DNA of 64,000 nucleotides from Lasioglossum baleicum (taxonomy: Eukaryota; Arthropoda; Insecta; Hymenoptera; Halictidae). The notes under the pieces are model-generated. The model worked only from the letters and a program-made list of their open reading frames with translations, ran no database searches and was not told where the DNA came from. The stretch is taken from assembly GCF_051020765.1 (NCBI RefSeq), contig NC_134932.1, positions 2,852,001-2,916,000 of the forward strand, written 5' to 3'. Below, one piece after another: positions 29,937-41,953 of this stretch (positions within the stretch are counted from its first letter, which is position 1; every line of letters begins with the position of its first letter). Position numbers and translations under genes: made by a program.

Positions 29937-30496
29937 ACGTAGAAAATAAGGAGAATAATTCGAATTTAGACAAAGTTGAGAAGAAGAGTTATTAAAATCC
30001 TCCGAGCTTGAGACATCGAAGAGTGGTGTTCTGCAGATACTGGGAATAGATCCCAATGATTTCAAATTCAAGGAAGTTAAATATCTTCCAGAACTAAAGA
30101 ATACTTGGTTGAAATGGAAAAATGAAGGTCTTCCAGAAAAGAATAAGAAACAGATTCTGGAACTTTATAATAGAAAAGGGGACTTCTACACCGAAGCCCC
30201 TAATTTGAATCTAGAAATAAATCCATTGCTTTCAGGAATAACAAAAAAGAGGGATCAACATTTTATAGAAACGCAGAATTGCGTGGGCACAGCCATAGCT
30301 GCCTTAGGTGCTGCAGTTTCTATGTTAATAGAACCTCCAGAAGATGGTTTAGGTGAAGATACTTTTACGGATTATATAAGCCATGCTGGTCAGATTTTAA
30401 CTGATGTTTTTCATCAACAGTCGGTGGCAAGAAAATCTTTTATCACACCGCAGTTAAATAAAAGTGTCAAACCAATGGTGGACACGATGCTTTCAG

Positions 30497-31115
30497 TAGG
30501 GATGTCGATTTTTAATCGATTATTTAAAAATCGATTATTTTCATAAAATAAATCGATTTTTAGAATCGATACTTCAATATCCAATTTTTACAAATAATCG
30601 ATTCTAAAATTGTAAAAATAATCGATTTTTATGGCAAATTGTATGACTGTACGTGGAGACCGTGGAGTGTTTACTGTGGAGACTGTATAAAGAGATCTAA
30701 TTAGCATCAAAAGTAACTATATAAATTTTCCTAAAACGCGACAATTCTACTGCGCATAATGATTCTAACGGAACTCGTTCATTGGCTAATTCCCTACTCG
30801 TACTCGGCCGACCACGCGACCATTGGCTGACGCGCAACAACATGCGCGAAACTTCTTCGATTTTCGTATACTCAATTTTGCTATAAATGCATAAAGATCC
30901 GCAGTCTAATAATTATTATTACTTTATTTCTTTAATAAAAGAGTGCAACAAAATTTTGATCTTCGTTTTTTTATCATTTTTAGACATTTCTAAAAAAAAT
31001 CGATTATTCAAAACATCGATTATTTGGAAACGATTTTTTAGTGGATCGATTCTTGAAGCTTCGATTATAATCGATTCAGAAAAATCGATCTTTTTGAAAA
31101 TAATCGGCATCCCTA
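30497..31115. mobile_element. hAT-type MITE, 619 bp, TSD GCTTTCAG
   Basis: The ends are TAGGGATGTCGATT and the matching AATCGGCATCCCTA. The 8-bp direct repeat GCTTTCAG (30489-30496, 31116-31123) is perfect, and removing one copy with the element restores the gag frame. ATCGAT-containing words are dense near both ends, as expected for subterminal transposase sites. No coding capacity. Confidence 0.88.
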
Positions 31116-31296
31116 GCTTTCAGACGAATGGCTTTATGGTGATAATCTCAAGGACAAAGTCAAAGATGTTAAAGAGATTGAAAAGGCTTGTGCGAATATC
31201 AAGGAAAAACCTCCTAAAAAATATTTACCTAAGGTGCGAGAGCAGGGAAACTGGAAATACCCACCTGCGGGATTCCGGCACGTGGGTCAACTCCAG

Positions 31297-31803
31297 AGTA
31301 GGGCTATAACTTTCCTTCGAAGCTTCGAAATCTTCGACCTACGAAGGAAAGTTACAGTCCTACTGAATACGTGAGTTTTGTCAAGCGCCAAGCCTGTCTT
31401 CCCTTTCTTTTCATTTATCCGATATCCGCGATATCCGCGATATCCGATTTCACCGAATTTAATAAAACTCATTAAAATTTTGTTTGCAAAGTATTATTTT
31501 TTAAGTACATTCGTGAGATGATCCCGAAATTTATTAATAGAATGCACTCTTTTAAATTTAATTTAATTACGAAAAATCAAAACGGAAAGTTCAGTGTCAC
31601 TCACCGGTGACTGAAAGTTAATATTTTTATTTATCAAAAATCGTGACATGGTATGGAACTCATAAGTTACAACTTCATACGTTTCGAAGACTTTGAAATT
31701 TCGAGCACTTGGAAGACTTCGAAGCTTCGGAACTTCGGAACTTCGAAGTTCCCTTCGTTCCTTCGAATCCTTCGAAGCTTCGAAAAAAAATTTTTTTAAA
31801 AAT
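31297..31803. repeat. CTTCGAAG-rich hairpin sequence
   Basis: A 69-bp hairpin (31297-31365; arms with ACTTTCCTTCG and CGAAGGAAAGT) is followed at 31680-31790 by many CTTCGAAG palindromes. It is probably a degenerate MITE with subterminal palindromes. I find no clean TSD. Confidence 0.5.
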
Positions 31804-33059
31804 TAAAAAATTTAAAACTATGTTCAAAATATGTATTCATTTTAAATAGAAACGTTTTGTTACTGTCATAATTGCATTAATAAAAATTGGTATATGAGAA
31901 CACGTTGATGGTATTTATTTGGACTGATTGGAGAATACGAAAATGCAGGAAGTATTTTTTAGTTTATGAAACAATTTGTAGATTTATTAGTTGTCAAACA
32001 AATAATAAAATAAATTGTATAATATATATAAATTGATTTTATACTAGCATACACACAATTTGATCTTCTGTCTTCCTATAATAAAAAAATACAGTCATAA
32101 CTATAATTATAATAGAATTTCATAAAATATTGAGGTTATTGCAAACTCATCTTTTTTCGCGATGATGCTCTAATTTTATTGCTTCTCTCGAATGTCCATT
32201 TCCTTCCGAGACAGTGGCGTTTCTAGGTGTAAATAAAAAATGTTAATATAAAAAATGTATCATAATTAAACTACAATTATTCTAATAACGTAGAATGTAG
32301 TACATATTAAGTTTTAAAACATCCGTGACCTTGAAAACTTGAAATAATGACTTTGAAAAAATTTTTTTTCTCTGATACTATATCCACCTCCTTATATACT
32401 ACAACTTTTGTTTGAAGAGATTTTTCATATATACATAACTGACAGAGATATTAAGGGGCGTAATTGGCATTATTCGGAAGCATACAACTGCGCATATGTA
32501 TAGCTATTTTCATAGCTACATGCTGCCGAATAATGCAAATTACGCCTCGTAAACGAAAAAATAGGACTTTTGAGGCAGATAGCGCCCTAGATCGATGTTT
32601 TATCTAGCGTTTTTGACTAGTGAAAAACCCCGTGTTTGTATTATCGAGAAATGAGTAAATGAATATCTTGCAATCCTGGAAGTCTCTCTACTACCTTAAC
32701 TAAATTCATTAATACGCTCCAATCTACAAAAGAAAAACAGTTAAAATATCGGAAAAAGAAGTTATTATGAATAATAAGTAGACTGACTGAAACATAGACT
32801 GAAGGTGGTCAATGATACCGCTGAACGGGGCGTTAAACTAATGGAGGATCATATTAAAATTTTATATAGAAACAAAGTGGAGAAATAATATATACTATAC
32901 AAATTGTGATGGAATATCGACAGCAGTATCCTGACGCCACAAAACAGATTTGTCAAAGGATTTTTAAATATTTTTTAATATAGAGAGAGAAACACCTGAT
33001 CAATCGCTACATGCGATTAATTGCATTTTTAAGAGGCATTGAAGACAGCTTATTAACTG

Positions 33060-33235
33060 AGAGTTATTAAATTTTTCATTTTCCTCAGAGTCAGTAAGTT
33101 CTTTATTTTTCTCGGAGTCATTAAGTTTTCCATTTTTCTTGGAGTTATTCAATTTTTCATTTTCCTCAGTGTCATTAAGTTCTTTATTTTTCTCGGAGTC
33201 ATTAAGTTTTCCATTTTTCTTGGAGTCATTGAATT
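33060..33235 (-). repeat. Minisatellite with peptide-like period, copy 1
   Basis: About 30-bp units (TTTTTCTTGGAGTCATTAAG and variants) are repeated about five to six times. On the minus strand they read as a Lys/Asn/Ser/Glu-rich decapeptide. Copy 2 has fewer units at 38395-38510. Confidence 0.7.
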
Positions 33236-35593
33236 ATTGCCATACTTTACCATATTGTAATCTTCTAGGTGTATTGTATAACTTCCGTAAGGATATTTTA
33301 ATGATATTATCGATACATATCTAAGTTCATTCGGAGAAAATTCGTTAAAAAGCTAGAAATATTGTCTTTTAAGTTTTTCACATTAAACGTGCATTATTCA
33401 AGCTTTAATACATATAAAGAGCAGGCACGTGTTTGGCGAATATACCTAATGTAGTTCTAAAAAAACCAAGTATATTAAAAATCACGTTATAAGTTAAGAA
33501 AGAAAACCATTATTACCATTATCTATGTCATAAGAACGCAGAGTATTTGAATCTCGGATAACGCAATAACTCGTCCGCCCGAACTTGTTCGATTCTTTTC
33601 GTACCCACCCGACGAATTCGAAGTCGAATCGACGGGCCGCCGGACTTTCTGCGACCCGATCCGACCCGAACCCGAACATCGAGCGGCCCGCACATCCCTA
33701 AATTATTTATAATTATAAATATATTATATTAAATGACCTATTATAATAACCTATATTAGGTAATTATGATCACACTTTAAATAAGTAAATATGGCTCAAA
33801 TTGTGCCGTATTTAGGCTCATTTTAATTAGAAGAATCTCACAAATACGTTGGTAATTCCGTAAAAAAAGATTGAAAAATAAAAAACTTTCCTATGTGCAT
33901 TGATGTAATCGGTACGCAGCCTTTTGAACTGTGTCGGCTGCCTCGTACCTCAGTCCCTCTTTGTCGTTTACGCGCTGTCGTAAAAAAAGTTCTGGTACAT
34001 ATGTTGATAGTCTAAAAATATGATCAATGCTATTTTTCAATTTCTCTAAAAAACCTGCATTTGTCGAATTTTTGCGTGTTTTTCACTTTGTGTGTAATTA
34101 ACATTTTGAACCAAAAAATCGGGAAAAAATCTCAAATATCAATTTCAATTAAATGCAATTATATGATTAAATTAATGCAAGTAAATGGGGAAAATGGACC
34201 GAAAATTGAATGGCACAACGGCTGTTTAAATAATTCGAAGGACTATCTCGTCCGGCTAGGCCCTTCATTCCAAATTGTAATATTCCAATATTCCAATATC
34301 ATTTTAAATATATTCAAGTACTATTTAAAACTATTAATGAGTTTTAACAACAAAATATTTTAAATAGAAAACTAAATTTTGACATATAAGATAAGATTAT
34401 AGCAAGCTTGCTATAAATGTCGAAAACTCGAGTCTGGCCAGAGACATTCAATTTTCAGGAAACACTATTCTATGATGACGAACGGAGAAAAGGGAAGTGA
34501 AGCTCGGGGGCTTCGGTCGCCGTGGAGTGGAGTGAAACATTGTAACATGATACGGGTCGGGTCGAGTATATCGGTGTGAGACTACTAATCAAACAACAAA
34601 GCTTAATTATTTATCATTATTTTTTTATAGGATTTTCCTTAACATATTTGGTGAATTTTGTTTCTTTTTATGAAAATGATACCAAAATTATATAATTCCG
34701 ATGATATTTGCTTATGCAATGAGCGACGCAAGTTTCGGACACAAAGAAGGACAGCGTCGGGAAAAAAAGAGACGCGGAGAGTCCTTATTCTTTTAAGATT
34801 TCGACTTCGACTTCGTCTGCTAGCTCTTCGTCTCGTCGCACAATGTACTCATAAATGAATCATGTTTCAGGAAGTGGTTCAGTTCAGAATGAAATAAAAT
34901 AATGTTACACGCACTTTTTAAATAGCGTCATATATGGTGCAAGAAATATTCGTATAGAGTCAAATAGAATTATTTTTTTAGATATCTTCGTACGAAATAC
35001 TGCCTCTAAATAACATTGTATGGATAGGAGCCGTCGAAAATTAGTTTAATTAGTTAATACTTTTATCTTGTTACTACCTCTACTTTAATAATTGCAGTCA
35101 ATAATGCTGTCGAGCATTACAAGTATGGGATAAATAAGTAAAAAATTAATTTTCTGTTTCCTACTAAGGATCTTAATAAGAACGATTGAATTTTGTCATT
35201 ACACAACATAACAAAATATTTTTTAAGAATCATTATTTTATATATACCGCAATAATGTTCAAATTACTTTTAAATTCCAATACATTTGTAGAATATTACG
35301 TAGTAATTACTTCCATTTTTCCTACATCTATAAACTATCGATTATATTGTAAACAATTATTACAATGGTGATAATAAGGAAAATAAGAATGCAATAAGAG
35401 AATTATATATAGTATTATAAGGCAATTACAGAATAGGTATTGTCAGCATTCTACTATATCATTCTTCTTCAACTTGACGAATATCTCGTCGATTGTGGAA
35501 CTTTTACCGCTGTGGTATATCAGATCACTGTAACTTTCCCGTTATCCCCGCGCCCACTCGCGCCCACTTACCGGTCCCGCGGAATAACACAGG

Positions 35594-35692
35594 GGCTGGC
35601 AGTCTTTAATAGTATCTCGTCGGTGACAGGGGCTGGCAGTCTTTAATAGTATCTCGTCGGTGCTGGCAGTCTTTAATAGTATCTCGTCGGTG
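35594..35692. repeat. Triplicated transposon terminus
   Basis: CTGGCAGTCTTTAATAGTAT followed by CTCGTCGGTG occurs three times in direct order: 35594-35625, 35631-35662 and 35663-35692. Copy 2 has only one such end. This is a tandem array of right ends. Confidence 0.92.
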
Positions 35693-36378
35693 CCATTACC
35701 ATTCAGTGTCAACACCCAATGTTACCGATAAAATACAATTTTTGAGCATTTATTAGCACGAATAAAAAATTTTATACTCCATTCGCATTACGTGTATTTA
35801 ATATGATTCAGCGGGGACAAACCCGCCGAATCATTTTATGTTTCTTAAATTGAAAAATTTTATTTTTTACGCCTTCCTAATGTGTTCGTTTTTAAAGTTT
35901 TCTTATTACATTTCGATATACAAAATTTTGTGAACAAAAATTTAAAGACACTCTAAAAAAGACGATAACTGTTTCAATATTGTACTATACGATTTGAAAT
36001 TTCTTGTGAAAGCTAGAGCAATTGGTTTACTATAGGTTGTGAAAAGAAATTTTTTCAGAAATTGCAATGGATCGGAATTGTTGAAAAAAAATAAATGTTG
36101 CATTTTCAACTTTTTTATGTGGTCCTATATTGAAAATTTGAAAAACACGTTCTGTAGATCTGCGTGACTTAAACATATTTTGAAATTTCTCTTCGGGCAC
36201 AGCTGATTACCCGAAGAGTCAGTTGCTTTTCGAACTCCCGCTTCGCTTGAGCGTTTAACACTTTGCGTTTAAAACTACCGCTTTTTTTGCGAACGGGCAG
36301 AAGAGAGCCTCTTCGCGATTGCACTCATCCGATGATTTTCGGATGTATTGAAAACTCATAATCGGACAACGTTGCGTA
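35693..36378. other. Spacer between the two transposon copies, no gene seen
   Basis: AT-rich sequence with no recognised element or long ORF. Confidence 0.5.
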
Positions 36379-36559
36379 CTTTAGACACCGACGAGATACT
36401 GTTAAAGACTGCCAGCCTTACGGGAGTTGGCGGGACTCGAATTTTTCGGTGTTCTCTTACGCCCTCTAGGATATATTCTGACTGGAGTGAGAAACAGGAG
36501 GCCAACGACGGCATTTCGTCGGTGCAGAAGACACTGTATTGGTATCGTGTTAGCAACGC

Positions 36560-36815
36560 GCCCGCGCGCTACACTCACCAGCGTACCTTTACTATATCCG
36601 TGTGCGCTGCTTGTGCGAGCCACAATCTATTTTTAGAACTTGCCATGTTGCCATGCTTTACGGCTTACGGAAACGAAACTGAAATTCGACTGTCGAGCCG
36701 TCGAGCGTATGAATCGCAATCTGGAGCTAGCCTTCGGGTCCCCGTGCAGCGAGGATTTTTTTTAAATTTTTATTTTTCATTACTTTTTTAATTACATTTT
36801 TTAACCTTCCAAAAA
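36560..36815 (+). repeat. Subterminal module shared with the giant foldback element
   Basis: This stretch matches 44940-45215 and, inverted, 60700-60970. Shared words include GTGTGCGCTGCTTGTGCG, GCCACAATCTATTTTTAG and CAATCTGGAGCTAGCCTTCG. The two host elements have different termini and different TSDs. Confidence 0.8.
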
Positions 36816-37331
36816 ATTAAAAATGTTAAAACTATGTTCAAAATATGTATTCATTTTAAATAGAAACGTTTTGTTACTGTCATAATTGCATTAATAAAAA
36901 TCGGTATATGAGAACACGTTGATGGTATTTATTTGGACTGATTGGAGAATACGAAAATGCAGGAAGTATTTTTTAGTTTATGAAACAATTTGTAGATTTA
37001 TTAGTTGTCAAACAAATAATAAAATAAATTGTATAATATATATAAATTGATTTTATACTAGCATACACAAGTTTATTTGATCTTCTGTCTTCCTATAATA
37101 AAAAAACACAGTCATAACTATAATTATAATAGAATTTCATAAAATATTGAGGTTATTGCAAACTCATCTTTTTTCGCGATGATGCTCTAATTTTATTGCT
37201 TCTCTCGAATGTCCATTTCCTTCCGAGACAGTGCGTTTCTAAGTGTAAATAAAAAATGTTGATATAAAATGTATCATAATTAAACTACAATTATTCTAAT
37301 AACGTAGAATGTAGTACATATTAAGTTTTAA

Positions 37332-37645
37332 TTACCAGGATTTTCTTCTTCGACGTTAAGCACCCTTTACTGCTTCTCGTAATTTACGTATATGGACATT
37401 AGGGTGGACCTAATTTTTCGACCATGAAATTTTTTTGTCCCGTAAACCAGAATTGTAACAAATGTTGAGAAAATGATCTGGAAAAATTTTGGGGCCGATT
37501 GGATCATGGGAAAATGAGGCGCAGCAAATTTGAAAATTTTGAATTTTTTAAATCTTTACATAAATAGACGTTATGATATATCGTTGAATTTGTCTTTTTT
37601 CTCTTTAAGAATCAGTATGTAGCATAAACAGTTGTTGATAGAAAA
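37332..37645. other. Extra 0.3 kb in copy 2
   Basis: Copy 1 reads through from TATTAAGTTTTA to AACATCCGTGACC at 32308-32330. Copy 2 has about 314 additional bases there. I find no clear TIR or TSD; it could equally be a deletion in copy 1. Confidence 0.6.
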
Positions 37646-38323
37646 AACATCCGTGACTTTGAAAACTTGAAATAATTACTTTGAAAAAAAATTTTTTCTC
37701 TGATACTATATCCACCTCCTTATATACTACAACTTTTGTTTGAAGAGTTTTTTTATATATACATAACTGACAGAGATATTAAGGGGCGTAATTTGCATTA
37801 TTCGGAAGCATACAACTGCGCATATAGCTATTTTCATAGCTACATGCTGCCGAATAATGAAAATTACGCCTCGTAATCGAAAAAATAGGACTTTTGAGGC
37901 AGATAGCGCCCTAGATCGATGTTTTATCTAGCGTTTTTGACTAGTGAAAAACCCCGTGTTTGTATTATCGAGAAATGAGTAAATGAATATCTTGCAATCC
38001 TGGAAGTCTCTCTACTACCTTAACTAAATTCATTAATACGCTCCAATCTACAAAAGAAAAACAGTTAAAATATCGGAAAAAGAAGTTATTATGAATAATA
38101 AGTAGACTGACTGAAACATAGACTGAAGGTGGTCAATGATACCGCTGAACGGGGCGTTAAACTAATGGAGGATCATATTAAAATTTTATATAGAAACAAA
38201 GTGGAGAAATAATATATACTATACAAACTGTGATGGAATATCGACAGCAGTATCCTGACGCCACAAAACAGATTTGTCAAAGGATTTTTAAATATTTTTT
38301 AATATAGAGAGAGAAACACCTGA

Positions 38324-38512
38324 TCAATCGCTACATGCGATTAATTGCATTTTTAAGAGGCATTGAAGACAGCTTATTAACTGAGAGTTATTAAAGTTTT
38401 CATTTTCCTCAGAGTCAGTAAGTTCTTTATTTTTCTCGGAGTCATTAAGTTTTCCATTTTTCTTGGAGTTATTCAATTTTTCATTTTCCTCAGTGTCGTC
38501 AAGTTTTTTCAT
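38324..38512 (-). repeat. Minisatellite with peptide-like period, copy 2
   Basis: The minus-strand frame repeats a KLNDSEKN-like peptide about four times. It is the counterpart of 33060-33235, with fewer units. I do not regard it as a proven gene. Confidence 0.6.
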
Positions 38513-38754
38513 ATAGTCCAGTCGGCAGGTCGAAAAAAGGCGTCTACCTGGAAAGTATTCCGAACTTAATGAAATTTTGACACGTCATTTAGGGGTACTC
38601 TGGGGAGTCGAATCTCAGTTTTCGACATCGAGGACCCTGTGCTAACTTGGGGAGGGGGAAAAACCACTACTTTTATTACCTTGTCTTGGTTTTTCGCATA
38701 TCGGGCTCGAGTCGGGTACGCGATACATCAGACACATCGGGAAGCTTATGACTA

Positions 38755-38951
38755 GACTGCGGATTTTATGCATGTATGACAAAAATGTACACGTTCAATT
38801 TAAAGCAGTGGACATGTTAAAAATATTTAAGGACATCAATGTATTAGTTTCAGCTTAATAGGATAATTAAAAAAAGAATACAATTTATATTTGGCTCATG
38901 TGCCGTGCAATCAATGCAAACATTTTTTATTTTGCATAAAGATCCGCAGTG
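38755..38951. mobile_element. 197-bp TA-flanked MITE, first copy
   Basis: It starts GACTGCGGAT and ends with TGCATAAAGATCCGCAGTG, flanked by TA (38753-38754, 38952-38953). The length of 197 bp equals that of the copies at 46643, 51200 and 56652, although the interior is diverged. Confidence 0.75.
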
Positions 38952-39397
38952 TACTCATGACTCACCTTTGTCGGGCGGCTTCTAAAACAATAGAACAAGT
39001 TATCGCGCGAACGAGTTATCGCGATACCCGAGAATCAACTGTGCGTTCTTATATGAAATAGATAATAATAATAATGGTACGTATTTCTTTCATAACTTGT
39101 CCATAATGTGATTTTTATATAAGTACATTAGGTATATTCGGCAGACATGTGCATGATCGTTATTTGTATTAAAATTTGAAATAATGCACGTTTCACGTGA
39201 AAAAATTATAAGAAAATATTTACAACGTGGTATGTAATAAGTTATGATAACTTTTCAGTGGGTGATGTTTTTATTAACTGTTAAGTAACCTACTTAACTA
39301 TCATTAATCTTACACAAATTCTTAAAAGATAATATATAGTATACAATATAAAATAAAATAGAAATTAACTTAAAATAAAATCATATAAAATAAAAAA
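38952..39397. other. AT-rich spacer, no gene seen
   Basis: Simple AT-rich DNA between the MITE and the Helitron end. No motif found. Confidence 0.5.
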
Positions 39398-40480
39398 CTA
39401 GAGGGCTATTGTTGCTCGCTCGCTTCGCTCGCTCGCGAGTAGGGTTGTTTTTGCTCGCTCGCTTTGCTCGCTCGCGGATAGGACTGCTCTTGCGAAAGGG
39501 TTAGTGGTACGCATGGCTAGTAGTACCTATAGCTATTAATGTTTTTTTTTTATTTGGTGTGTGACTCTCCACGAGCCACACAAAGAACTTCCCGATTCGT
39601 TAGTTGCAGTATATTATTATCATTATTAAGTGTACGTTTTAAGAAGATTATACGTTTTCAGGGAAATTCAATAGTTTTCTACTTATCAAAATGTTTGCTA
39701 TATGGCGTCACATTAAACCAACATCGTATGCTCGTTGCTCGCTTGGTTCCTTGTTATAGCATACTAATGTTGCAAAATAAATTGTCTTAATTAGTTTTTC
39801 GCAAACGATACAACTCCTCATTATCCGGGTTTGCAGTAGTGATCTTGGTTTTCTTCGATACTGTTAATTTAAATTGTCCCAAAATATATAAACTGCGCTC
39901 AATTTTGAAACTCTGCTCAGTGCTACATACAATATTTGTAAAGTTCGCCTTTCTGATTTTTTAAAATCCAAACATACTTTCTCGTATGTTTGTCCCTGAC
40001 TTTTATGAATCGTAATCGCTTCAGCAGGAACCACTGGAAATTGACTACGTGTGATTTGATATTTTTCCTCACTCGACATATTTACTTGATTCGATATTTT
40101 TATTATTGGTGTAAAATTTTGATCAATATTTGTGCATTTTTCATATAATCACGATAACGAGTTCTTACTTTCACTCCTACTCTGGCCAATTGAAAATCTA
40201 ACCACAATATAGACGGAATTTTAGTATTTTCTTGAAAAGTAATAAATTTTAATATTCCGCATGTGTGCTCCATTAATCAATCCGTTTTCAACATCAATGT
40301 TATTAATAATTATCATATAGTTTATATTAATTTTCAATTTAATCTCAGTTAATAATTCGTTTTGAACTGATTGTTTTTTTAAAGATTGTAATATAAATTT
40401 TTTTTGTACTTTCATCGATATTCTTTGAAAATGTATTCTCGCGAGTAGAGATGATTAACTCACTCTTGCATTGGGATAAT
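39398..40480 (-). pseudogene. Helitron 3' end with Rep-helicase remnant
   Basis: The minus-strand frame at 40079-39864 reads SQFPVVPAEAITIHKSQGQT and LYVALSRVSKLSAVYI, the C-terminal motifs of the PIF1-family helicase of Helitrons. Upstream, NIDVENGLINGA (about 40260-40300) is another PIF1-type motif, separated by stops. Downstream a GC hairpin (GCGAGCGAGCGAAGCGAGCG) precedes CTAG at 39401-39398. A T follows on the minus strand, exactly as at a Helitron 3' terminus. It is decayed, and I cannot place the 5' end. Confidence 0.75.
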
Positions 40481-40830
40481 TTTCGATTATTGTAAGCGGA
40501 AACATCATCGTAAGGCACAAAAAAAAATTTAAAAAAATTTTTTTTTTAATTTTAAAGAAATCGAAAAAAAATTTTTTGTGTAATTACGTTTGTTTCTTCG
40601 GTGGAAACTTTCGGTTCTCTCGTATAAATTGCATTGTTGAATGAACTTCTTTCGAAAAAACTAAAAGAACTAAAAAACTACTTGACCAAAATGGACCAAA
40701 ATCTAATCAGCTCTAAGTTACAGCGGGGCATATCGATTGCATCATTCATCATCCTGATCGCGTTGTTACTATTTCTGAAAACGTTAACGAAAAATTTGAG
40801 TACATAGAAACGGCCATACGCGCGCGCGCG

Positions 40831-40876
<46 letters not shown>

Positions 40877-41088
40877 CGAACATTTTGCTGAAAATAGTCT
40901 AAAATGACTGCAATGACCATGAAACGTGAAGATCTGCTAAAAAATCGATTTTCCATTTTCGGGGTCATTACAATAACTTCCCTATAAAATCGGGAAGTTA
41001 ATTATATAGAGCCTATAGATAATACAGAATAAAATATAAACACGAAATATAATACGTATAATGTTTATATTTATATTTCGTTTTTAAT
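40481..41088. other. Spacer with simple repeats
   Basis: AT-rich sequence surrounding the CG/CA microsatellite. No gene seen. At 41089 the alignment with copy 1 resumes (ATTATTGCCATACTTTACC). Confidence 0.55.
40819..40870. repeat. (CG)n(CA)n microsatellite
   Basis: About seven CG units run into about 18 CA units and end at TATATA. Alternating purine-pyrimidine DNA of this kind can form Z-DNA. Confidence 0.95.
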
Positions 41089-41428
41089 TATTGCCATACT
41101 TTACCATATTGTAATCTTCTAGGTGTATTGTATAACTTCCGTAAAGACATTTTAATGATATTATCGATACATATCTAAGTTCATTCGGAGAAAATTCGTT
41201 AAAAAGCTAGAAATATTGTCTTTTAAGTTTTTCACATGAAACGTGCATTATTCAAGCTTTAATACAAATAAAGAGCACGCGTTTGGCGAATATACCTAAT
41301 GTAGTTATAAAAAAACCAAGTATATTAAAAATCACGTTATAAGTAAAGAAAGAAAACCATTATTACCATTATCTATGTCATAAGAACGCAGAGTATTTGA
41401 ATCTGGGATAACGCAATAACTCGTCCGC

Positions 41429-41953
41429 CAGAGTTGGGCAGGAATTAATTACATGAGTAATTAATTACATCTTCAATTACAATTACATGTAACTGTAATT
41501 GTAATTGCAATTACTTTCGCTCAACCAGTAATTGTAATTGCGGACCACAATTACAATTACTGGTTCAGCGAAAGTAATTGCAATTCCAATTACAATTACA
41601 TGTAATTGTAATTGTATTTCTGCAATTCCAATTCCAATGACATGTAATTATAACTGTAATTGTTAGTAGCAGTTACAAGTAATTGTGGCTGGTAGCTGAA
41701 ATTACTTGTAAGTCTTGTAACTGCTACTAACAATTACAGTTACAATTACATGTAATTGGAATTGGAATTGCAATTACTTTCGCTCAACCAGTAATTGTAA
41801 TTGCGGACCACAATTACAATTACAGTGATTCGTCAAGTAATTGCAATTCCAATTACAATTACATGTAATTGTAATTGTATTTCTGCAATTCCAAATTACA
41901 GTAATTGGCAAGTAATTGTAACTGTAATTGAAATTACATTTTGCCCAACTCTG
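41429..41953. mobile_element. hAT-type MITE, 525 bp, TSD TCGTCCGC
   Basis: The ends are CAGAGTTGGGCA and TGCCCAACTCTG with the 8-bp repeat TCGTCCGC (41421-41428, 41954-41961). Copy 1 keeps the empty site at 33571-33578. The interior consists almost entirely of palindromic words such as CAATTACATGTAATTG. Confidence 0.9.

Larger units (their letters stand above)
29477..31296 (+). pseudogene. gag: DIRS-type gag, interrupted
   Basis: The start is basic and RS-rich (KKNKRSRSRSRQVRHSKRR) with a coiled-coil-like stretch (FDQLQKQLDNLTKVV). After an intron-like break at 29667-29936, and a frameshift and stop near 29990, it continues with ILGIDPNDFKFKEVKYLPEL. The frame from 30109 includes NKKQILELYNRKGDFY and GTAIAALGAAVSMLIEP. 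A hAT MITE (30497-31115) splits it, and the frame resumes as DEWLYGDNLKDKV through NWKYPPAGFRHVGQ. The family call rests on its layout and its resemblance to DIRS ORF1 proteins; it runs opposite to the pol fragment on the left. Confidence 0.65.
31804..35692 (+). mobile_element. CACCGACGAGATAC transposon, copy 1 (left end missing)
   Basis: This copy matches copy 2 (36387-44012) nearly base for base from 31804 to 35625, apart from short indels and copy 2's insertions. Its right end repeats the terminus three times. I see no transposase. A tract at 33571-33578 (TCGTCCGC) is the unoccupied site of the hAT MITE found in copy 2. Confidence 0.8.
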
